Part shown: piece after piece, positions 49,656 to 59,330 of the stretch
Position numbering within the stretch: the first letter of the stretch is position 1
How the letters are laid out: every line of letters begins with the position of its first letter
From: Phocaeicola plebeius DSM 17135
GTDB taxonomy: Bacteria; Bacteroidota; Bacteroidia; Bacteroidales; Bacteroidaceae
Length of the DNA stretch: 64,000 nucleotides
Assembly: GCF_000187895.1 (NCBI RefSeq)
Contig: NZ_DS990127.1
Span: forward strand, 1 to 64,000
Direction of reading: 5' to 3'
Program-made: the position numbers and the translations under genes
The notes under the pieces: model-generated
Seen by the model: only the letters and a program-made list of their open reading frames with translations
What the model was told of the DNA's origin: nothing
The model's database searches: none

Positions 49656-51868
49656 AAAAGTGGTTATGTATGTTAGTCTGCTGCCTGTCTGTTTATGTGC
49701 AGGCACAGGTATGGACTTTAAAAGAGAAAGAGCCGGCTGCCCCCGGCACATGGTGGTGTTTCCGTAATACGGTAACGCTGGAAGAATTACCCCGTTCACT
49801 GGAACTGTGCCTAGCTGCCGATACGAAATACTGGCTCTGGGTGAACGGCGAGTTACAGGTGTCGGAAGGAGGATTGAAACGTGGTCCGAACCCTTCGGAT
49901 ACCTATTGCGATGTGATTACTTCGCTTCCTGCCTTGCGTGCGGGCGAGAATACCGTAGCCTTGCTGGTGTGGTACTTTGGCAAGGATGGTTTCAGCCATC
50001 GCAATTCCCCTACGGCAGGCATCAGTTTCTCCCTTTTCTGCGACGGCAAGGAAGTGGAACCCGATGCAAAATGGCGGGTGAAAAAGCATCCGGCCTATTA
50101 TGTGCCGCAGGGTGAACAGCCCAACTATCGTCTGGCAGAGTCAAATATCGGGTTCGACGCAGTGAAAGACATACCTTTCATGTCGCCCGAGTATAATGAC
50201 AAGAAATGGAAGAAGGCCACGGAAATATCACTGGAAAAAGCCGGATGGAATCAGCTGGTAAACCGTCCCATTCCGTTCTGGAAAGACTACGGGCTGAAGC
50301 CTTATGCAAAAACAGAGATGCAGGGCGATACGCTGCTGCGGGCTTACCTGCCTTACAATGCACAGATTACTCCCTACATCCGACTGAAAGCACCGGCAGG
50401 TAAATGCATCCGTATCCGTACGGACAATTACCGGGGAGGTTCGGCCACCAACGTATTTGCCGAGTATCGCACGTGTGAAGGAGAACAGACATTCGAATGC
50501 AAGGGCTGGATGAACGGCCATTATGTACAGTATGAATTGCCGGAAGGCGTGGAAGTGCTTGATGTGAAATACCGTGAAACGGGCTACGACACCTCCTTTG
50601 CCGGAAGCTTCTCCTGCGATGACCCGATGCTCACCCGCTTGTGGGACAAGTCGCAGCGTACGCTCTACATCACCATGCGCGACACTTATATGGACTGTCC
50701 CGACCGCGAGCGTGCCCAATGGTGGGGCGATGTGGTGAACGAGTTAGGCGAAGCTTTCTATGCCCTCGACGAAAAGGCTCATTTGCTGACCCGCAAGGGT
50801 ATCCATGAGCTGATGGGATGGCAGCGGGCCGACAGCACCATCTTTGCACCTGTTCCAGCCGGAAACTATAAGGATGAACTGCCCATGCAGATGCTGGCCA
50901 GTGTAAGCCATTACGGTTTCTGGACCTACTACATGGGTACGGGCGACCGTCAGACTATTGCCGACGTACTTCCGCGGGTAAAGAAATACATCCACGTTTG
51001 GAAAACGGATGCTCAAGGGCTGGTGATACCTCGTTCTGGCGGATGGACCTGGGGCGACTGGGGAGAAAACAAGGACATGACCCTGTTGTTCAACCTCTGG
51101 TATGTGATTGCCTTGAAGGGATACGAAGAAATGAATCAATTGGCTGGCGAGGCAGAAGAAGCCGCTTGGGCACGCACCACCGCCGACAAGCTGCGTAAAG
51201 TGTTCCACCGTACGTTCTGGAACGGAAAATACTACATCTCTCCGGGCTATCAGGGCAAACCCGATGACCGTGCGCAGGCACTGGCCGTCGTATCCGGAGT
51301 CTTGCCCAAAGAACTGTATCCGGTGATTCGTCCCTTCTTCTCCACCTGGTATCACGCCAGTCCGTACATGGAGAAATATGTGCTCGAAGCTCTTTGCACG
51401 ATGGGCTATTATCAGGACGCCCTGAACCGCATGAAACTGCGTTATCGCGCTATGATAGAAAGTCCGCTGACCACGCTGTGGGAAGGCTGGGGCATCGGCA
51501 GTGAAGGCTTCGGAGGCGGTACCTACAACCACGCATGGAGCGGTGGGCCGCTGACCATCCTTTCACAATACATCGCCGGCATTGAAACGCTGGAACCGGC
51601 TTTCCGTACATTCCGTGTGGCACCTCATCCGGCACATTTGAGCTTCATCCGCACTCAGGTACCGTTGTCGGGCGGTCGTCGCATCGTATTTGAAATGGAC
51701 AAGTCGGCTCACAGTGGAACCATGTACCTGCGGGTACCGGAAGGAACTTCTGCACAGGTAGTGCTTCCTGCCGAATTCCAACGCTGGAGTGTGAATGGCG
51801 AACCGAAAAACGAACGTCAGCTGATGCTGTCTGCTGGAGAATGGCATTTTGAAATGAGCGAGAAATAG
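49652..51868 (+). CDS. GH78-like alpha-L-rhamnosidase family enzyme
   Basis: A 738-residue secreted protein (signal MLVCCLSVYVQAQ). Two beta domains (about 20-330) precede an (alpha/alpha)6 barrel and a C-terminal beta domain. The GH78 motif DCPDRERAQWWGD begins at Asp348 and includes the general-acid region; the second active-site segment is TLWEGWGIGSEGFGGG. It probably cleaves terminal alpha-L-rhamnose or a related sugar. It is translationally coupled to the esterase (4-nt overlap), suggesting they act on the same side chain. It is the last gene of the polysaccharide locus. Confidence 0.85.
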   Translation: MKKWLCMLVCCLSVYVQAQVWTLKEKEPAAPGTWWCFRNTVTLEELPRSLELCLAADTKYWLWVNGELQVSEGGLKRGPNPSDTYCDVITSLPALRAGENTVALLVWYFGKDGFSHRNSPTAGISFSLFCDGKEVEPDAKWRVKKHPAYYVPQGEQPNYRLAESNIGFDAVKDIPFMSPEYNDKKWKKATEISLEKAGWNQLVNRPIPFWKDYGLKPYAKTEMQGDTLLRAYLPYNAQITPYIRLKAPAGKCIRIRTDNYRGGSATNVFAEYRTCEGEQTFECKGWMNGHYVQYELPEGVEVLDVKYRETGYDTSFAGSFSCDDPMLTRLWDKSQRTLYITMRDTYMDCPDRERAQWWGDVVNELGEAFYALDEKAHLLTRKGIHELMGWQRADSTIFAPVPAGNYKDELPMQMLASVSHYGFWTYYMGTGDRQTIADVLPRVKKYIHVWKTDAQGLVIPRSGGWTWGDWGENKDMTLLFNLWYVIALKGYEEMNQLAGEAEEAAWARTTADKLRKVFHRTFWNGKYYISPGYQGKPDDRAQALAVVSGVLPKELYPVIRPFFSTWYHASPYMEKYVLEALCTMGYYQDALNRMKLRYRAMIESPLTTLWEGWGIGSEGFGGGTYNHAWSGGPLTILSQYIAGIETLEPAFRTFRVAPHPAHLSFIRTQVPLSGGRRIVFEMDKSAHSGTMYLRVPEGTSAQVVLPAEFQRWSVNGEPKNERQLMLSAGEWHFEMSEK

Positions 51869-51892
51869 TTTTGTTTTTAATTATCCAAATGG

Positions 51893-51926
51893 AAAGGCCG
51901 GGAGTCGGGAGACTTTCGGCCTTTTT
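51893..51926 (+). terminator. Terminator at the end of the polysaccharide locus
   Basis: AAAGGCCG (51893-51900) pairs with CGGCCTTT (51917-51924) and a T run follows. It lies 25 nt after the GH78-like gene and separates it from the defence operon. Confidence 0.85.
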
Positions 51927-52066
51927 GCGTTTAGGTGGAGAGTTAATCAGGAAGGTTTGGGAAGCCTTGTAAACTTTTCAAGAAGCCGATGAATGAGATG
52001 GTAAAGTAAGTCTGGAGAAACTTGAATCAACTTGGGCCATTTCTTAAAAATATAGTTAAATTTACC

Positions 52067-52176
52067 TCGACACGTACGTGACGAGGTCTTGATACGTTCG
52101 TGCTGATGTCTCGACACGTACGTGCGGAGAGGTTGACACGTTCGTGTTGAGGTATTTATATGTAAGTGTTTAGGAA
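52067..52176. repeat. 22-bp tandem array, ACGTACGTG/ACGTTCGTG type
   Basis: The gap 51869-52298 has no gene. Four contiguous 22-bp units start at 52067, 52089, 52111 and 52133. Units 1 and 3 share TCGACACGTACGTG, while units 2 and 4 share TTGA(C/T)ACGTTCGTG, so the units alternate; most end in a GAGG-like tail. A fifth, degraded unit (52155-52176) keeps the register. There are no spacers, so it is not CRISPR. It marks the boundary between polysaccharide locus and defence operon. Confidence 0.88.
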
Positions 52177-52263
52177 TTTTCTTAATGAAGTTTTAGAAGT
52201 TTGGCAAATGGCTATTGATAAAAATAAATTTAGGGAGCAAGCATTATTTTTATAATTTATCAG

Positions 52264-52271
52264 TATATTTG
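52264..52271 (+). promoter_or_regulatory. Candidate -7 element for defence operon
   Basis: TATATTTG matches TAnnTTTG and lies 28 nt before the start of the XRE-type regulator gene, the first gene of the defence operon. No TTTG is found at the -33 distance. Confidence 0.45.
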
Positions 52272-52298
52272 CCATATACGCCAATAAAAGGATACATA

Positions 52299-52502
52299 AT
52301 GAAAGATATAAATAGAATAAAAGTCGTCTTGGTAGAGCAAAAGAAAACGGGTAAATGGCTTGCGGAGCAGTTAGGAAAAGATCCGTCTACTGTATCTAAA
52401 TGGTGTTCTAATAAAATGCAACCCTCATTGGAAATGTTGATGCAAATTGCAGAGAAATTGGATGTTGATGTCAGATGCTTAATTGTAACTACTAAGGCAT
52501 GA
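52299..52502 (+). CDS. Small XRE-family helix-turn-helix regulator
   Basis: Start set at ATG 52299, after the -7 box. The 67-residue protein is essentially one Cro/C1-type domain: WLAEQLGKDPSTVSKWCSNK is the helix-turn-helix, followed by PSLEMLMQIAEKLDVDV. It resembles the controller proteins that time expression of restriction-modification systems. Its stop overlaps the helicase start by 4 nt (ATGA), so it is translated as part of the defence operon and probably represses or times it. Confidence 0.88.
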   Translation: MKDINRIKVVLVEQKKTGKWLAEQLGKDPSTVSKWCSNKMQPSLEMLMQIAEKLDVDVRCLIVTTKA

Positions 52503-55500
52503 GTATGGGAACAAATTTTTTTACTAATGAGAAAGAGAATACTCTCCTTGAAAAAATAGAAGGAGTCTTCAAATATAAGAAAGTGCATTTCTTTGATGCA
52601 CTTGTAGGATATTTCAGAGCTTCCGGATATTTTAGAATTCGAAAGTTTATACAACAAACTCCACATATTAGAATCTTGGTAGGCATCAATGTAGACAAGC
52701 TGACTTATCAGGCCAATCAACAGGGACTGCTTTTTAATCCAAACAATGAACAGTCGCAAGAGGAATTCTTCAATGACATAAAAAAGAATATCCAAGAGGC
52801 TAAGTATGACAAGGAAGTGGAAGACGGAATGTATCAGTTTATCGAAGATATTGTTTCCGGCAGGATTGAAATGCGTATTCATCCCAAGCAAAATATACAT
52901 GCTAAGATTTATATCTTTCGTGAAGAAGTATATCATCCTCATGGTTATGGCTCGGTTATTACAGGTTCCAGTAATCTGACAGAAGCCGGACTGGAGAAAA
53001 ATTTTGAATTTAATGTGGAACTCAGATATGACGACGATATTCAATTTGCTACAGAAACTTTTGAGAGGTTATGGGGCGAATCTGTTGCTATTGACATCAA
53101 GCATATAGAGAAGATAAAAAGAGAATCTTATCTGAATGCTGAATTTACTCCATACGAAGTTTATTTGAAGTTTCTTTTGGAATACTTTGGGCGCAGCATA
53201 GATTTCGATCCAAATTCTGTGTCAGACTTGCCTAAAGGCTATAAAAAATTATCTTATCAGGTTGATGCCGTAAATGATGGCTATTCAAAAATGATGAAAC
53301 ATAACGGATTTTTTCTATCCGATGTTGTTGGATTGGGAAAGACTATCGTTTCGGCTCTCATTGCCAAGAAATTTTTCTTTGCAAACGGATTCCCAATGCA
53401 TCGCTCTCATACATTGATTATTGTACCTCCTGCCCTGAAAGAAGGATGGGAACGGACGATGATAGAATTCAAACTTGACAATTACAAAATTATCACAAAT
53501 GGAAGCTTGCATAAAATAAAGGATCCATCACTTTATGATTTGGTAATCGTTGATGAAGCCCATAAATTCAGAAGTGATACAGCATCTATGTACAACGAGC
53601 TACAGAAGCTTTGCAAGACTAAAACCCTGCATGCTGATGGTAGCCTGCACGATAAGAAAGTGATACTTGTATCTGCAACTCCGCTGAATAACAAACCGGA
53701 AGATATAGCTAATTTGGTTTATCTGTTTCAGGATTCCAAAGACAGCACTTTGGAAGAAGGAAACTTACAGCGTTTCTTTCGTGAACAAATTGATAAATAC
53801 AAGAAGGTTAAAAAGCAAAAAGATATAGAGCAAATTTCTAAAGATATAAAGGCTATTTACGAAAAGATTCGAACAAAGGTGGTTGAACCATTAACTGTGC
53901 GTCGTACACGTACAGATTTAATGGAAAACGAGGCATATCGGAAAGATTTGGAAGAACAGAATGTACATTTTCCCGATGTAAAGCCCCCTCATAAGATTTA
54001 CTATCAGTTGGATGCAGAATTAGAAGCATTGTATGATAAAACAATCCATTATTTGGGAGGTAAAGAAGGTAATGTATTGAAATACTATCGCTATCAGGCC
54101 ATTAAATATTTGGTTCCCCCAAAGAAAGCCAAGTATAAAAAAGCGGATATGATATCTATCCAGTTGGCAGGTATTATGAAAACATTGCTTGTCAAGCGGA
54201 TAGACAGTAGTTTCTATGCTTTCAAACAATCTTTAAAAAGATACTATCAGGCCAACAAAGTCATGCTTGGTATGTTTGAAAAAGGCGTAATATATATAGC
54301 TCCTAATCTGAAGGTTAATGAATTATTAAGCGAAGGGAAAGAAGATGAGCTGATTAAACTGATAGAAGAGGCGCAATATACCGATCCGACGATTGAAATA
54401 TGCGCTCCTGAAGACTTTGAGCTTGGGTTTAAGGAAGGCTTGGAAGATGACGGACATATTTTGGAAGAACTGGTAGAAGCATGGGATAAAATAACTTATG
54501 ACCCGAAATTGGATATTTTTATAAATGAATATCTGAAAGGTAAACTATTTGATAAGTCCATTAATCAGGAAGGTAAGCTTGTCGTGTTTTCTGAAAGTAA
54601 GGAAACTACCAAATATTTATCAGATACATTGAAAGCAAACGGATTTAACCGTGTTTTGACTGTCCAAAGTGATAATCGTAACGACAAGATGCCTGTCCTT
54701 GAAGCTAATTTCGACGCCAATTATAAAGGAGAGAAAAAAAATGATTATAATATAGTCATTTCTACAGAGGTGCTGGCTGAAGGTGTAAACTTGCATCGTG
54801 CTAATGTAATTGTCAATTACGATACGCCTTGGAACTCTACCAGGCTGATGCAACGAATTGGGCGTGTAAACCGTATCGGAAGTACAGCTAAAGAAGTGCA
54901 TATATTCAACTTCTTTCCTACAGCCAAGGTGAACAACGACATAGAGTTGGAGAAAAAAGCCAAGATGAAACTCTTTGCCTTTCATGCTGCTTTGGGTGAA
55001 GACAGTCAGATTTACTCCACAGATGAAAATCCGGAAAGTTTCGGATTATTTGATAAGAATGCAGATGAGGAAAGAGACGAGAAATTGCGGTATCTGATGT
55101 GGCTTAGAAAGTTGAAAGAGGATGATCCGGATTTAATAAAACAAATATGCAAAATGCCTTTAAGAGCACGCGTAGGAAGGAAAAGCAAACTTATTCCTAT
55201 GAGTACCATTACGTTTATTCGAAATAAAAGGAGAGATGCCTTTACTTTCATTCGTGAAGACGGAAGCATAGAAGAACTTACTTTTCTGGAAGCAGTAAAA
55301 GAATTTGAGGCAAGAATAGAAGAGAAAGCCATTCCTTTGCATGACAAACATCATGAGCAAGTAGCAAAGGCAATAGAAGTATTTTCGGAGAAAGAAGAAG
55401 ATGCAAAAGCCGTTACCAAGAAGATAGTTACAACCCAAGGTCCGAATGAGAAAAAAGCTTTGGCGTATCTTGATGGTTTCGTACATGTTCCTAACATAAC

Positions 55501-55774
55501 AGATGAAGAATTAACTTTGATAGAAAAGGCGAAACGTGCTATTTCTACGGGAAGATTCCAACAGTTGCAACGGGATATAAACAAGTTACAAAGTGCCACT
55601 AAGAAAGCACCAGTAAAAATAGTTGTCCTTTTGGAACAGCTCATGAAAATCATAACGTCCTACCCGCTTGAACATATTGAGGTAAACACCCATGAAATTC
55701 CAGCCGTAAACCGTATAAAAGTGACAAAGGAATTAGTTCCGGAGATTATCATTTCCGAAAGTTTTAATCTTTAA
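52499..55774 (+). CDS. PLD-nuclease / SNF2-type helicase
   Basis: A 1091-residue protein. The N-terminal about 200 residues form a phospholipase-D-type nuclease domain with one HKD motif (His134 and Lys136 in IHAKIYIF; GSSN 156-159; Glu162). The helicase follows: motif I DVVGLGKT (Lys281), DEAH box 352-355, motif III LVSATPLNN, motif V STEVLAEGVNLH and motif VI QRIGRVNRIG (from 785). About 240 residues after the helicase core are helical and unassigned. It probably translocates on DNA and cuts unmodified or foreign DNA. The methyltransferase gene follows 11 nt later. Confidence 0.92.
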   Translation: MSMGTNFFTNEKENTLLEKIEGVFKYKKVHFFDALVGYFRASGYFRIRKFIQQTPHIRILVGINVDKLTYQANQQGLLFNPNNEQSQEEFFNDIKKNIQEAKYDKEVEDGMYQFIEDIVSGRIEMRIHPKQNIHAKIYIFREEVYHPHGYGSVITGSSNLTEAGLEKNFEFNVELRYDDDIQFATETFERLWGESVAIDIKHIEKIKRESYLNAEFTPYEVYLKFLLEYFGRSIDFDPNSVSDLPKGYKKLSYQVDAVNDGYSKMMKHNGFFLSDVVGLGKTIVSALIAKKFFFANGFPMHRSHTLIIVPPALKEGWERTMIEFKLDNYKIITNGSLHKIKDPSLYDLVIVDEAHKFRSDTASMYNELQKLCKTKTLHADGSLHDKKVILVSATPLNNKPEDIANLVYLFQDSKDSTLEEGNLQRFFREQIDKYKKVKKQKDIEQISKDIKAIYEKIRTKVVEPLTVRRTRTDLMENEAYRKDLEEQNVHFPDVKPPHKIYYQLDAELEALYDKTIHYLGGKEGNVLKYYRYQAIKYLVPPKKAKYKKADMISIQLAGIMKTLLVKRIDSSFYAFKQSLKRYYQANKVMLGMFEKGVIYIAPNLKVNELLSEGKEDELIKLIEEAQYTDPTIEICAPEDFELGFKEGLEDDGHILEELVEAWDKITYDPKLDIFINEYLKGKLFDKSINQEGKLVVFSESKETTKYLSDTLKANGFNRVLTVQSDNRNDKMPVLEANFDANYKGEKKNDYNIVISTEVLAEGVNLHRANVIVNYDTPWNSTRLMQRIGRVNRIGSTAKEVHIFNFFPTAKVNNDIELEKKAKMKLFAFHAALGEDSQIYSTDENPESFGLFDKNADEERDEKLRYLMWLRKLKEDDPDLIKQICKMPLRARVGRKSKLIPMSTITFIRNKRRDAFTFIREDGSIEELTFLEAVKEFEARIEEKAIPLHDKHHEQVAKAIEVFSEKEEDAKAVTKKIVTTQGPNEKKALAYLDGFVHVPNITDEELTLIEKAKRAISTGRFQQLQRDINKLQSATKKAPVKIVVLLEQLMKIITSYPLEHIEVNTHEIPAVNRIKVTKELVPEIIISESFNL

Positions 55775-55785
55775 TTATTACAAGC

Positions 55786-58700
55786 ATGACATCAAAAGAA
55801 TTACAAAATAAGTTATCTGCTAGATTTGATTTCGAGCAATGGAAAGGCATATTGACAGAGATGTTTCCAAAGGTTGAGTTCTTCACTCGTGTTAATCAGG
55901 TTTCCCATGATTTGATTAAAGACGGAGGACAAGCAGGTTTGATTCGTCTGGATGATGATCGTTCATTAGCTATATACACTTTTGAAGTAAATGACAATGT
56001 TCTCATTAACCGTAATCGTAAAGGATTGCGTGAAATAACCGCAAGAACTATTGACCAGTCTGTCATTCATGGTGTTTTAGCTTTTTACTATTCAAAAAAT
56101 GTATCAGATTATCGTCTGACTTTTATCGCAAAACAAACTTCATTCAATGAAGATGGTGAACTGATAAAAACAGAAACTGCACCTAAAAGATACACATTTC
56201 TTTTAGGTGAAAACGAACCGTGTAGAACTGCCTCAGAGCGTCTGTTTGAACTGATTTCAAAAAAGAAAACCACTTCTATTAAATTAGCAGATGTAATTGA
56301 TGCATTCTCTGTTGAACGATTAAACAAAGAGTTCTTTGCCGGATACAAGGCTCAGTATAACAAATTTCTGCAACAACTTTCCGATAACAAACAGAATCGT
56401 GACTATGTCAAGAAACTGCTTGGGCGTTTGGTGTTTCTACAGTTCCTTCAGAAAAAAGGCTGGATGGGTGTTCCTGCTTCACGCTCGGATTGGGAAGGTG
56501 GAGATAAAAATTATCTCAGCCACCTGATTGAACGCTACGAAGGGAACGACCGTTTGTTAAGCGATGTTCTTGAATATTTATTTTTTAATACTTTGAATGA
56601 AAAACGTGAAGGAGATATAGCTGATGCTAGATTGGGAGAAAATATCAAAATTCCATACCTCAACGGAGGCTTATTTGAAAAGGACAGCATCGACAAACTG
56701 GATATAGATTTCCCATATTCCAATTTCAAAGAGCTTATGGATTTCTTCGCTATGTACAATTTCACCATCGATGAAAACGATCCGGACGATAGCGAGGTGG
56801 GTATCGATCCCGAAATGCTGGGCCATATCTTTGAAAATCTTTTGGAAGATAACAAAGATAAAGGTGCATTCTATACGCCTAAAGAGATTGTGCAGTATAT
56901 GTGTCGCCAAAGTGTTCTACAATATTTGAAGACTCACGAATCTGATGAACAATATGCTGAACCGATAGAGCAATTAATAAATAATGGAATCGTTCTGCCT
57001 GTACTTCAGACTAAAAGTGTGGCATCTCGATTTATGCAACTACTCAAGGATGTAAAAGTATGTGACCCGGCTATTGGTTCCGGTGCATTTCCTATGGGCA
57101 TTCTTTATGTGTTGTATCATGCTATCCATCATTTGCAATCGCATGCAGAACCGCATGGTAGCTTTAATTCTACCCAAACCAAACGAGATATTATTCAGAA
57201 CAACATTTTCGGGGTTGATATTGAACAGGGGGCTGTTGATATTGCACGGTTGCGGTTTTGGTTGGCGTTGGTGGTCGATGCTGATGAGCCACAGCCACTG
57301 CCTAATTTGGATTATAAGATTACATGTGGAAATTCACAGATATGTAGATACTCATTAAATACTCCTATATCTGATGTGTTCGTAGAATATAATAGGCTAG
57401 GAAAAGAAAAAGCAAAAAAAGAGAATAGGCTGTGGAATGATTTTACATTGGAAAATTATAAAAATCTTGTTGTTGGATATACAGAAGAACATTATGATAA
57501 AACTGGATTAAGAGCTAAAATTAATGAAATAAAAAACTGTTTCAAAACAACCTTAGCAAAAGGAGATATAAAGAAAAGGCAATTGGCAGAAAAAAAAGTA
57601 TATGATTATGAAGCGATGCCTTTATTTGGTGAACCATTAGCAAAAGAAGATCCAATAGGTTACTCTAGGGCAAAAAATGAATTGAAAAAATTGATAGAGA
57701 AAGAAAAAGAAATTTTGAGTAATAAGAAATACGAAAACTCTTTTGAATGGCGTTTTGAATATCCTCAGTTATTAGATGAGAATGGAGATTTTATGGGATT
57801 TGATATAATTATTGCAAACCCTCCATATATAAAAGAGGGGCGTATGTCAAAAACATTCTTTGAACCATATAAAGATTCTCCATATTATAAAGGAAAAATG
57901 GATATATGGTATCTTTTTGCTTGTAATGGGTTAGATCTTCTAAAGAGTAATGGAGTATTATGTTTCATCGCTACCAATAATTGGATTACTAGTTTTGGAG
58001 CGAGCAAATTAAGAGATAAAATTATAAAAGAAACAAGAATTTGTAATATCGTTGATTTTGGAGCTGTAATGATGTTTGAAAGTGCAAGTATTCAAACTAT
58101 GATTATGATGTTTCAAAAAGACAAAGAGACTGATAATTATACATTTGATTATCGTAAATTAAAGTCGTATAAGGCAACGGAAAAAGAGGCTATAGCAATT
58201 TTGAATAATTCAAGTAGAGATAATAACCAAGCAGAATATTATACTCCAACAATAAGAAGAAATTATTTTTATAATACAATAATCTCATTTAGTAATAATA
58301 CGAATATTTTAAATCTAATAGAAAATCACGATAAATATATAAGATTAAAGGACAATGAAATAATACAAGGCATTGTTCCTAATCCAGATGTTGTTAATAG
58401 TAGGAATATAAAATATATTCCAGAATATGAGATTATATCTAATAATATAAAAATAGGTGACGGAGTGTTTGTTGTTAATCACAATTACTTTTCTTCTCTA
58501 AAAGAGTGTGAGAAACAATATATAAAGGTTCTATATGAGCCTACAAATTGTCATAAATATTTTCTTGACAATGATATAACAAAAGATATAATTTACATAA
58601 CAAAAACTAATTATAAAGGTGATGCTCCATATATATTACAACATTTGTGGAAGTATCGTTTTATAATGGAACAACGTCGAGAAAATAAAAATGGAAGGTT

Positions 58701-59328
58701 AGACTATTATCATTTACATTGGCCTCGTGAGGAATCATTTTTTAAACAGTCCGAAAAGATATTGGTACCAAGGAAGTGCGCCTTTCCAATATTTGCATAT
58801 ACAAATAAAGAAACCTATGTAATGATGGCTATTAATATAATCCAGACCAAAAGGATTAATTTGAAATACTTAACTGGATTATTAAATTCAAAATTGATTG
58901 AATTCTGGCTTAAAAATAAGGGAAAAATGCAGGGCGCAAATTATCAGTTAGATAAAGAACCTCTACAACAAATTCCTATAGCAGTGCCATCAATTGAAAT
59001 ACAAACTATAATTGCAAATTTGGTTGATACAATTATACTGTTAAATAGTACAGATAAACGGGCAAGCGATCTTGTTCTGAACTCATATATTTCTTCTAAT
59101 TTTGAGAAGTTAATAAATGGATGTATTTATGAAATATATCTTCCTGAAGAAATGCCAACGATTTCAGTAATAACAGTGTTGAAAAATTTTGCGGAAAAAC
59201 TTAAACATATCAATATACAAGATATTTGGGATTTATATATGAATATTGATTCAACTGGCATCATAGAAACTATTGATTCTTTAGCATTGTCAGAATCAGA
59301 AACATTAAGAACTATAATACTATCTTAA
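55786..59328 (+). CDS. Eco57I/PglX-like N6-adenine DNA methyltransferase
   Basis: This 1180-residue protein has the SAM-binding motif I DPAIGSGAF (Asp427) and the N6-adenine catalytic motif NPPY (678-681), with FENLLEDNKDKGAFYTPKEI before motif I as in Eco57I-type enzymes. The C-terminal about 400 residues should be the target-recognition region. No clear PD-(D/E)XK motif stands out in the N-terminus, so it may be methylase only and rely on the helicase/PLD protein for cutting. Up to about 57330 base composition matches the neighbours; after that it becomes strongly AT-rich, suggesting exchange of the specificity part. Confidence 0.92.
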   Translation: MTSKELQNKLSARFDFEQWKGILTEMFPKVEFFTRVNQVSHDLIKDGGQAGLIRLDDDRSLAIYTFEVNDNVLINRNRKGLREITARTIDQSVIHGVLAFYYSKNVSDYRLTFIAKQTSFNEDGELIKTETAPKRYTFLLGENEPCRTASERLFELISKKKTTSIKLADVIDAFSVERLNKEFFAGYKAQYNKFLQQLSDNKQNRDYVKKLLGRLVFLQFLQKKGWMGVPASRSDWEGGDKNYLSHLIERYEGNDRLLSDVLEYLFFNTLNEKREGDIADARLGENIKIPYLNGGLFEKDSIDKLDIDFPYSNFKELMDFFAMYNFTIDENDPDDSEVGIDPEMLGHIFENLLEDNKDKGAFYTPKEIVQYMCRQSVLQYLKTHESDEQYAEPIEQLINNGIVLPVLQTKSVASRFMQLLKDVKVCDPAIGSGAFPMGILYVLYHAIHHLQSHAEPHGSFNSTQTKRDIIQNNIFGVDIEQGAVDIARLRFWLALVVDADEPQPLPNLDYKITCGNSQICRYSLNTPISDVFVEYNRLGKEKAKKENRLWNDFTLENYKNLVVGYTEEHYDKTGLRAKINEIKNCFKTTLAKGDIKKRQLAEKKVYDYEAMPLFGEPLAKEDPIGYSRAKNELKKLIEKEKEILSNKKYENSFEWRFEYPQLLDENGDFMGFDIIIANPPYIKEGRMSKTFFEPYKDSPYYKGKMDIWYLFACNGLDLLKSNGVLCFIATNNWITSFGASKLRDKIIKETRICNIVDFGAVMMFESASIQTMIMMFQKDKETDNYTFDYRKLKSYKATEKEAIAILNNSSRDNNQAEYYTPTIRRNYFYNTIISFSNNTNILNLIENHDKYIRLKDNEIIQGIVPNPDVVNSRNIKYIPEYEIISNNIKIGDGVFVVNHNYFSSLKECEKQYIKVLYEPTNCHKYFLDNDITKDIIYITKTNYKGDAPYILQHLWKYRFIMEQRRENKNGRLDYYHLHWPREESFFKQSEKILVPRKCAFPIFAYTNKETYVMMAINIIQTKRINLKYLTGLLNSKLIEFWLKNKGKMQGANYQLDKEPLQQIPIAVPSIEIQTIIANLVDTIILLNSTDKRASDLVLNSYISSNFEKLINGCIYEIYLPEEMPTISVITVLKNFAEKLKHINIQDIWDLYMNIDSTGIIETIDSLALSESETLRTIILS

Positions 59329-59330
59329 AT

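Noticed and set aside
52499..59328. BREX or DISARM system
   Set aside because: The helicase and PglX-like methylase recall them, but PglZ, BrxC, DUF1998 (DrmB) and the other required genes are absent from the window.
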